A stretch of DNA of 12,073 nucleotides from Bacillota bacterium (GTDB lineage Bacteria > Bacillota > Dethiobacteria > SKNC01). Shown here piece after piece: positions 6,425 to 12,073 of this stretch; positions within the stretch are counted from its first letter, which is position 1; each line of letters opens with the position of its first letter. Below the pieces are notes generated by a model. The model searched no databases. It had not been told where the DNA came from and worked only from the letters and a program-made list of their open reading frames with translations. Made by a program: the position numbers and the translations under genes. Where the stretch lies: NCBI GenBank assembly GCA_007120745.1, contig SKNC01000137.1:1-12073 (forward strand), in the 5' to 3' direction.

Positions 6425-8785
6425 ATGGACGAAGAAAAAAAAGTATTACCATTGCTGCCCTTACGAGGAATCCTGGTTTTTCCCAACATGGTTATCCACC
6501 TGGACGTAGGTAGGGAGCGTTCTATTAACGCTCTGGAACAGGCCATGGTAGAGGACAATAAGATTTTGCTGGTCTCACAAAAGGATGCCAAAGTAGAAGA
6601 TCCGACTCCTGAGGATATATACGTTTTGGGGACCATCGCACTGGTCAAACAGCTGATCAAGCTTCCCGGGGGGACCATCCGGGTCCTGGTGGAAGGATTG
6701 TACCGCGCAAGCATCAAAAAATTTGTGGCCACAGAGCCTTATTATCAGGTAGAGGTAAACGAGCTGGAGGATAACGAGGAAAAAAACTCGGAAATTGAAG
6801 CGCTTATGAGAAGCGTGCTGTATCAGTTTGAGCAGTATATCAAAGTGGGGAAAAAGGTGCCTCCGGAAACTCTGGTCAATGTTTCATCCATCGAAGACCC
6901 GGGTAAACTGGCGGATATCGTGGCTTCTCATTTAACCTTGAAAATTCAGCAGAAGCAGGAGATCCTGGAGGCCATAAGCCCCAAAAAGCGCCTGGAAAAA
7001 CTGGGAGAAATCCTGGGCAAAGAAATGGAAATACTGGACCTGGAGAAAAAAATTAATCAAAAGGTCCGCAAGCAGATGGAAAGGACACAAAAAGAATACT
7101 ATCTTCGGGAACAGATGAAGGCCATTCAACAGGAGTTGGGAGAAAGGGACGAAAGAATGGCTGAGGCCGATGAATACAGGGAAAAGATTGAGGCCATAGA
7201 ACTTCCCGAGGAAGTGGAAGAGAAAGCTCTGAAAGAAGTGGACAGGCTTGAAAAGATGCCCCCGGCAGCGGCGGAGAGCGTAGTGATAAGGAATTATCTG
7301 GACTGGCTGCTGGCCCTGCCCTGGGATCAACAGACCGAAGACCGCCTGGACATTAGGCGGGCGGAGGATATTCTGGACGAAGACCATTACGGCTTGAAAA
7401 AGGTGAAGGAGAGAATCATCGAATTCCTGGCTGTAAGGCAGCTGGCGAATAAACTAAAAGGCCCCATTCTCTGCCTGGTGGGCCCTCCCGGGGTGGGTAA
7501 AACCTCTTTGGCCCGTTCTGTAGCCAGGGCCCTGGAGAGAAATTTCGTGCGTATTTCCCTGGGCGGAGTCCGGGATGAAGCGGAAATCAGGGGACACCGC
7601 CGGACCTATGTAGGCGCCATGCCCGGCAGGATTATTCAGGCCATGAGGGACGCAAAATCAAAAAATCCCGTATTCCTGCTGGATGAAATTGATAAAATGT
7701 CCACAGACTTTCGGGGTGACCCCTCTGCGGCCATGCTGGAGGTCCTGGACCCGGAACAGAACAATAAGTTCAGCGACCACTATATCGAGGTTCCCTTTGA
7801 CCTGTCCAACGTGCTTTTTATCACTACGGCCAATTCCTATTATAATATTCCCAAACCGCTGCTGGACAGGATGGAGACCATCTATATCCCCGGTTATACC
7901 GAGGAGGAAAAGCTGAAAATTGCGGAGCATTACCTGGTGCCAAAACAGCTGGAAGAAAACGGCCTGACCGACGATAACCTGGTCTTTTCAGAAAACGCCC
8001 TGCGAAAAGTCATACAGGAGTATACCCGGGAGGCCGGAGTTCGGAACCTGGAAAGACAGATCGCCGGTATATGCCGGAAAACTGCCCGGGAAGTGGTGCA
8101 GGATTCCAACAAAAAAATCAATGTGAATGTCCAGACGGTGTACAAGTTCTTAGGGGTTCCCCTTTACCGCTATGGTGCTGCCGAAAGAGCCGATGAAGTC
8201 GGGGTGGCCACCGGAGTAGCCTGGACGGACGCCGGAGGGGATGTATTGAGCATTGAAGTTACCCTGATGAAGGGTAAGGGCAAACTCATCCTCACCGGAA
8301 AACTGGGGGATGTCATGCAGGAATCCGCCCAGGCGGGCTTGAGCTATATCCGTTCCCGGGCCAAGGCCCTGAATATTCCGGAGGACTTTTACGAAACCAC
8401 TGATATTCACATTCACATTCCTGAAGGTGCCATACCGAAAGATGGCCCGTCTGCGGGCATTACCATGGCTACCGCAATGATTTCCGCCTTAAGCGGTATT
8501 CCTGTGCGGAAAGACGTGGCCATGACCGGTGAAATTACCCTGAGGGGCAGGGTTTTACCGGTGGGAGGCATTAAGGAAAAAGTGCTGGCTGCTCACAGGG
8601 CAGGCATAAAAAACATTATCCTTTCGGTGGAAAACAAGAAGGATGTTTCGGAAATTCCAGCAAATGTCAAGCGGAAGTTGAATTTTATCCTGGTGGAAAA
8701 CATGGATGAAGTGCTGAAGCATTCACTGGTGAAAAAAGAAGGAGAAAGCAAAGAACATGCAGGTAAAATCAGTAGAGTTTCTTAG
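6425..8785 (+). CDS. lon: LonA, soluble ATP-dependent Lon protease
   Basis: LonA is the cytosolic hexameric Lon that degrades misfolded and short-lived regulatory proteins. The N-terminal substrate-binding domain covers about residues 5-195 (LPLLPLRGILVFP start), followed by a charged coiled-coil stretch to about 275. Walker A GPPGVGKT is at 353-360 and Walker B VFLLDEID at 416-423; sensor-1 Asn is in ITTAN (470). The protease domain runs from about 590, with catalytic Ser676 in KDGPSAG and Lys719 in GGIKEKV. The 786-residue length is normal. I choose ATG 6425 with GGAGG (6415-6419) five bases upstream. A GTG at 6413 is in frame but lies within the GGGAGG sequence and has no ribosome site of its own. 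The last 29 bases overlap ysxC, suggesting translational coupling. Confidence 0.97.
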   Translation: MDEEKKVLPLLPLRGILVFPNMVIHLDVGRERSINALEQAMVEDNKILLVSQKDAKVEDPTPEDIYVLGTIALVKQLIKLPGGTIRVLVEGLYRASIKKFVATEPYYQVEVNELEDNEEKNSEIEALMRSVLYQFEQYIKVGKKVPPETLVNVSSIEDPGKLADIVASHLTLKIQQKQEILEAISPKKRLEKLGEILGKEMEILDLEKKINQKVRKQMERTQKEYYLREQMKAIQQELGERDERMAEADEYREKIEAIELPEEVEEKALKEVDRLEKMPPAAAESVVIRNYLDWLLALPWDQQTEDRLDIRRAEDILDEDHYGLKKVKERIIEFLAVRQLANKLKGPILCLVGPPGVGKTSLARSVARALERNFVRISLGGVRDEAEIRGHRRTYVGAMPGRIIQAMRDAKSKNPVFLLDEIDKMSTDFRGDPSAAMLEVLDPEQNNKFSDHYIEVPFDLSNVLFITTANSYYNIPKPLLDRMETIYIPGYTEEEKLKIAEHYLVPKQLEENGLTDDNLVFSENALRKVIQEYTREAGVRNLERQIAGICRKTAREVVQDSNKKINVNVQTVYKFLGVPLYRYGAAERADEVGVATGVAWTDAGGDVLSIEVTLMKGKGKLILTGKLGDVMQESAQAGLSYIRSRAKALNIPEDFYETTDIHIHIPEGAIPKDGPSAGITMATAMISALSGIPVRKDVAMTGEITLRGRVLPVGGIKEKVLAAHRAGIKNIILSVENKKDVSEIPANVKRKLNFILVENMDEVLKHSLVKKEGESKEHAGKISRVS

Positions 8786-9356
8786 TAAAGCTGCCAACCA
8801 GGGGCAGTTCCCCTCCGGGGAACTGCCCGAGGTTGCTTTTTGCGGTCGTTCCAATGTGGGGAAATCCTCTCTCATCAATACCCTTTTAGGCCGCAAAAGA
8901 CTGGCCCCCACCAGCTCTCAACCGGGAAAAACCCGAACCATTGATTTTTATGTTATCAACGGCCGTTTTTTTCTGGTGGACCTGCCCGGGTATGGTTTTG
9001 CCAAAGTTTCTAAACAGATAAAGAAGAAATGGAGAGAGTTAATCGAAGGCTACCTGGGAAAAAGGAAGCAGCTGAAAGTGGTGGTAATGCTGGTGGACAT
9101 CCGGCATAACCCCACGGAAGATGACCTGCTGATGTACCAATGGCTGAAATATAACGAAATTCCCACCATCATCGCTGCCACCAAAAGCGATAAGCTGTCC
9201 CGGGGAAAGTCCCTGGCCAGTATCAAGAACATTAAAGAGATATTAAACCTCAAGGAAGAAGAAGGAGATGTTTTGATTCCCTTTTCCGCAAAGAACCGGG
9301 AGGGCCGGGCGGCTCTCTGGAAAAAAATCTCCGAACTTTTAGGAAACCGAAGATAA
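8757..9356 (+). CDS. ysxC: YsxC/EngB GTPase, 50S ribosome assembly
   Basis: YsxC (EngB, YihA) is an essential P-loop GTPase of the TrmE-Era-EngA-EngB family that acts late in large-subunit assembly. All GTPase boxes are present: G1 GRSNVGKS (30-37), G2 Thr in KTRT (58-61), G3 DLPGYG (75-80), G4 TKSD (142-145) and G5 SAK (177-179). The 199-residue length is typical. The ATG at 8757 lies inside the lon reading frame, 29 bases before the lon stop. A ribosome site AAGGAG (8739-8744) is 12 bases upstream, which is long, so reinitiation after lon may help. The lon-ysxC pair is conserved in Firmicutes. No clear terminator follows before the valS promoter. Confidence 0.97.
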   Translation: MQVKSVEFLSKAANQGQFPSGELPEVAFCGRSNVGKSSLINTLLGRKRLAPTSSQPGKTRTIDFYVINGRFFLVDLPGYGFAKVSKQIKKKWRELIEGYLGKRKQLKVVVMLVDIRHNPTEDDLLMYQWLKYNEIPTIIAATKSDKLSRGKSLASIKNIKEILNLKEEEGDVLIPFSAKNREGRAALWKKISELLGNRR

Positions 9357-9470
9357 ATAGAAGCGGTTTAGCAGGAACAAACAACATGCATCAAAACAGG
9401 GACTTCCAGAATCAGCCGCAGGGAGAGTTACAGGAGCATCAGTCCATTAGATACAGCTGAGCGCCGGTGC
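9357..9470. other. Intergenic stretch between ysxC and the valS promoter
   Basis: I see no reading frame with a ribosome site, no RNA gene and no hairpin followed by T residues. Transcripts from lon-ysxC may therefore run into the valS T-box, whose own terminator could end them when tRNA-Val is charged. Confidence 0.5.
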
Positions 9471-9498
9471 TTGACAGCGGAATTTTACCGGGTATAAT
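9471..9498 (+). promoter_or_regulatory. valS: Consensus sigma-A promoter of valS
   Basis: TTGACA (9471-9476) and TATAAT (9493-9498) are both perfect, with a 16-base spacer. The start site is expected near 9505, just ahead of the T-box Stem I. This is the strongest promoter by inspection in the window, fitting a gene whose output is set by a downstream riboswitch. Confidence 0.92.
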
Positions 9499-9526
9499 AT
9501 GATATATAATTAATATATACCAAATG

Positions 9527-9756
9527 CCCTGACGGGGAGAGTAGGGGCGGAAAGAGGTTTCATCAGAGAGGGAAAGATGCTGAAAATTCCCGGAACCCAC
9601 CGGCCTGAAGGTCACCCCTGAGCAGCTTAACTGAAATGAAAAACTAAGTTAAGCCGGTGTATGCCGTTATTGTAAGTAAGAGTCCGGTTTTCCGGAAATT
9701 GAGGTGGTACCACGGGAGAGAACTTCTTTCGTCCTTGGGATGAGAGAAGTTTTTTA
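9527..9756 (+). promoter_or_regulatory. T-box riboswitch for valine (valS leader)
   Basis: The leader senses uncharged tRNA-Val and then allows read-through into valS. Stem I opens with the conserved GGGGAGAGTAG (9534-9544). Its upper helices are GGTTTC/GGAACC (9556-9561 with 9592-9597) and GGGAA/TTCCC (9570-9574 with 9587-9591). The specifier is read as GTC at 9611-9613 opposite the AGAGTA loop, matching anticodon GAC. A Stem II hairpin GCTTAACT/AGTTAAGC is at 9625-9654 and Stem III TCCGG/CCGGA at 9683-9696. The T-box AGGTGGTACC spans 9702-9711. Its TGGT bulge ends in U, complementary to discriminator A73 of tRNA-Val. The antiterminator pairs GAGG (9701-9704) with CCTT (9733-9736) and ACG (9712-9714) with CGT (9730-9732). 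It excludes the terminator at 9721-9756. Confidence 0.93.
9721..9756 (+). terminator. Regulated terminator of the valine T-box
   Basis: AACTTCT (9721-9727) pairs with AGAAGTT (9745-9751), with an inner TCC/GGA pairing (9732-9734 with 9738-9740) likely, followed by T residues. Bases 9730-9736 are shared with the antiterminator, so the two folds exclude each other. Confidence 0.9.
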
Positions 9757-9771
9757 TTTTCATGGGTAGGC

Positions 9772-9788
9772 CTTGAAATATTTACTTA
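9772..9788 (+). repeat. Direct repeat, upstream copy
   Basis: CTTGAAATATTTACTTA occurs here and again at 9813-9829, 41 bases apart. The second copy forms the inner left arm and loop of the palindrome at 9804-9845. The first copy is preceded by AGGC and lacks the GGGGTC end, so it looks like a decayed or partial element copy. Confidence 0.8.
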
Positions 9789-9803
9789 TTAAAAGAAAAC
9801 AAT

Positions 9804-9845
9804 GGGGTCAGGCTTGAAATATTTACTTACTTCAAGCCTGACCCC
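9804..9845 (+). repeat. REP/MITE-like perfect palindrome in the valS leader
   Basis: GGGGTCAGGCTTGAA (9804-9818) and TTCAAGCCTGACCCC (9831-9845) form a perfect 15 bp inverted repeat around a 12-base loop. No T run follows, so it is not a standard terminator. It sits between the T-box terminator and the valS ribosome site, starting 48 bases after the T run. From memory, GGGGTCAGG-type palindromes resemble elements associated with IS200-like REP transposases; that identity is inference. Part of it recurs at 4426-4438. Confidence 0.7.
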
Positions 9846-9869
9846 GGAGAAGGAGGCAGCCAGTGCTGT

Positions 9870-12073
9870 ATGGAAACCAGTATATCTAAAGTTTATGAAC
9901 CACAAAAAGTAGAAGATTCCCGATATAATTTCTGGATTGAAGGAGATTACTTTCGGGCGAAAGGGGATTCTTCCCTGGAACCCTTTACCATTGTCATTCC
10001 CCCTCCCAATGTTACCGGTTCACTTCACATGGGCCATGCCCTGGACAATACACTGCAGGATATTTTAATTCGCTGGAAGCGCATGCAGGGGTTTGACACT
10101 CTCTGGCTGCCGGGAACGGACCATGCAGGAATTGCTACCCAGATCAAAGTGGAAGAGCACCTGGCGGAGGAGGGCATAAACCGGTATGACCTGGGCAGGG
10201 AAAAGTTTTTGGAAAAAGTTTGGGAGTGGAAGGAAGAGTACCACAGGCGTATTACCAACCAGTTAAAGAAACTGGGTGTTTCCTGCGACTGGTCCCGGGA
10301 AAGATTTACCATGGATGAGGGTTGCTCCCGGGCGGTCCGGGAGGTTTTTGTGAGCCTCTATGAAAGAGGTTTAATTTACCGGGGAAATTATATTATTAAC
10401 TGGTGCCCCCGTTGTCACACGGCCCTTTCAGACATCGAAGTGGAGCACGAAGATGAAGAGGGTACCCTGACCTATATGAAATATCCTTATGCCCGGGGAG
10501 ATGGGCATGTTATGGTGGCTACCACCCGGCCCGAAACCATGCTGGGAGATACTGCGGTGGCAGTGCATCCCGCTGATGACAGGTACGGGCACCTGGTGGG
10601 CAAAACAGTGGTCCTGCCTTTGATGAACCGGGAAATCCCGGTGATTGCCGATGAGTTTGTGGACCCGCAGTTTGGAAGTGGAGCGGTAAAAGTTACCCCG
10701 GCCCATGACCCTAACGACTTTATGATTGGGCTCAGGCATGACCTGGAGCAGGTGGTGGTGATTGGGGATGATGGTAAAATGACCGAAGCCGCAGGGAAAT
10801 ATCAGGGCATGGAGCGCTACCACTGCCGGCGGGAAGTTATAAAGGATTTGGATACCCTAAATTTAATCGTAAAAGTTGACCCGCATGAACACGCAGTGGG
10901 CCACTGCCAGCGCTGCAGCACGGTAATTGAGCCTCTTCTGTCAAAACAGTGGTTTGTAAAGATGAAGCCCCTGGCGGAACCGGCCATTAAAGCAGTGAAA
11001 GAGGGAGGAACTCAATTTGTGCCCCTCAGATTCACAAAAACTTATCTCAACTGGGTGGAGAACATCCGGGACTGGTGCATCTCCAGGCAGATCTGGTGGG
11101 GACACCGGATTCCTGCCTGGTACTGTGCCTGCGGGGAAACCATTGTGTCCCGCACCGACCCGGAAACCTGTCCCGGCTGCGGAGGCGGGGAGTTAAAACA
11201 GGACCCGGATGTGCTGGATACCTGGTTCAGTTCAGCCCTGTGGCCCTTTTCAACCCTGGGCTGGCCGGAGGAGACCTTTGACTTGAATCACTTTTTTCCC
11301 ACCAGCGTGCTTGTTACCGGCTATGATATCATTTATTTCTGGGTGGCCCGGATGATTTTTATGTCCCTGGAGTTCATGAATGAAGTTCCCTTTAAAGAGG
11401 TGTATATTCATGGGCTGGTCCGGGACGCCCTGGGACGGAAGATGAGCAAATCTCTGGGAAACGGGGTAGACCCCCTGGAGGTAATTCAGGAGTACGGTGC
11501 GGATACCCTGCGCTTCACACTGATCACCGGCCAGGCTCCCGGGAATGACCAGCGCTGGCGCCAGGAAAATGTGGAGGCCAGCCGCAACTTTGCCAATAAA
11601 ATATGGAACGCCTCCCGGTTCGTTCTCATGAATTTGGGAGATTTGACAGAAGAGGACCTCATGGATATAGATAATATTCCCCAGGCCTCCCTGAGCCTGG
11701 CGGACCGCTGGATTTTACACCGCTATAACCAGACGGTTAAGGAGACCACCCGGCTCATGGAACAGTATGCCCTGGGGGATGCTGCCCGGGAACTGTATGA
11801 ATTCATTTGGGGTGATTTTTGTGACTGGTACATCGAGATGAGCAAAATTGACCTTTATGGAAAACAGCAGGAGGACCAGATGAGGTCCAGAGCGGTCCTG
11901 TGCTTCGTTTTGGACGGAACCCTGCGGCTTCTTCATCCTTTCATGCCCTTCCTCACCGAGGAAATATGGCAGCACCTGCCCCACGGGGGAGAAGCCTTGA
12001 TTGCCGCTCCCTGGCCCAAAGAAGATCCTGCCCTGGATTTTGCGGCAGAAGACAAGGATATGTCCCTGCTGAT
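9870..12073 (+). CDS. valS: Valyl-tRNA synthetase, N-terminal 734 codons (runs off the window)
   Basis: ValRS attaches valine to tRNA-Val and hydrolyses mischarged Thr-tRNA. The class I signature HMGH is at residues 53-56 in PPPNVTGSLHMGH, and KMSKS is at 524-528. The CP1 editing domain shows TTRPET (218-223) and AHDPND (278-283). NWCPRC and later CPGCG cysteine pairs suggest bound zinc, and WCISRQIWWGH precedes the second catalytic half. The anticodon-binding domain begins near residue 590 and is cut by the window end, so the rest of it and the C-terminal coiled coil are missing. ATG 9870 is the only plausible start in frame; AAGGAGG (9850-9856) is 13 bases upstream, longer than ideal. Expression is governed by the T-box and strong promoter upstream. 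No frameshift is seen in the visible part. Confidence 0.97.
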   Translation, partial: METSISKVYEPQKVEDSRYNFWIEGDYFRAKGDSSLEPFTIVIPPPNVTGSLHMGHALDNTLQDILIRWKRMQGFDTLWLPGTDHAGIATQIKVEEHLAEEGINRYDLGREKFLEKVWEWKEEYHRRITNQLKKLGVSCDWSRERFTMDEGCSRAVREVFVSLYERGLIYRGNYIINWCPRCHTALSDIEVEHEDEEGTLTYMKYPYARGDGHVMVATTRPETMLGDTAVAVHPADDRYGHLVGKTVVLPLMNREIPVIADEFVDPQFGSGAVKVTPAHDPNDFMIGLRHDLEQVVVIGDDGKMTEAAGKYQGMERYHCRREVIKDLDTLNLIVKVDPHEHAVGHCQRCSTVIEPLLSKQWFVKMKPLAEPAIKAVKEGGTQFVPLRFTKTYLNWVENIRDWCISRQIWWGHRIPAWYCACGETIVSRTDPETCPGCGGGELKQDPDVLDTWFSSALWPFSTLGWPEETFDLNHFFPTSVLVTGYDIIYFWVARMIFMSLEFMNEVPFKEVYIHGLVRDALGRKMSKSLGNGVDPLEVIQEYGADTLRFTLITGQAPGNDQRWRQENVEASRNFANKIWNASRFVLMNLGDLTEEDLMDIDNIPQASLSLADRWILHRYNQTVKETTRLMEQYALGDAARELYEFIWGDFCDWYIEMSKIDLYGKQQEDQMRSRAVLCFVLDGTLRLLHPFMPFLTEEIWQHLPHGGEALIAAPWPKEDPALDFAAEDKDMSLL

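Noticed and set aside
9772..9845. Repeats before valS as a CRISPR array
   Set aside because: There are only two 17-base copies, no regular spacers and no cas genes; the palindrome fits a REP-like element better.
11075..11281. 68-codon + strand frame inside valS
   Set aside because: It is out of frame with the clearly conserved ValRS sequence over the same bases.

Overview
The window is core housekeeping DNA from a low-to-middle GC Firmicute. It most resembles the class Clostridia, perhaps a Peptococcaceae-like anaerobe; that placement is inference. The signs are the order tig-clpP-clpX-lonB-lon-ysxC (engB), a paired membrane LonB and soluble LonA as in spore formers, a T-box leader on valS, strong AGGAGG-type ribosome binding sites, TTG starts, and CCA ends encoded in the tRNA genes. 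The species cannot be named from the sequence alone.

Layout, all on the + strand. Positions 1-846 hold eight tRNA genes: Pro (5' truncated by the window edge), Gly, Arg, His, Arg, Gln, Lys and Leu. An AU-rich hairpin terminator after tRNA-Gly and a good sigma-A promoter at 196-224 divide them into at least two transcription units; a terminator at 884-918 closes the second. tig, clpP and clpX (1020-4354) follow as one probable operon with its own extended -10 promoter and a strong terminator at 4387-4425. lonB (4543-6195) is a separate unit ended by a hairpin at 6225-6261. lon (6425-8785) has its own near-consensus promoter and overlaps ysxC (8757-9356). Then come a perfect-consensus promoter and a complete valine T-box riboswitch (9527-9756), a small repetitive palindrome (9804-9845), and the first 734 codons of valS (9870 to the window end).

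The genes work together in protein synthesis and quality control. The tRNAs and ValRS supply translation, YsxC helps assemble the 50S subunit, and trigger factor meets the nascent chain. ClpXP and the two Lon proteases then remove damaged or regulatory proteins. ClpX, LonB and LonA keep their ATPase motifs, and ClpP, LonB and LonA keep their catalytic residues.

I found no previously undescribed system. The least ordinary items are the REP/MITE-like palindrome lodged between the T-box terminator and the valS ribosome binding site, a partial copy of it downstream of clpX, a tRNA-Arg(UCG), and a possible sporulation-type promoter before lonB.
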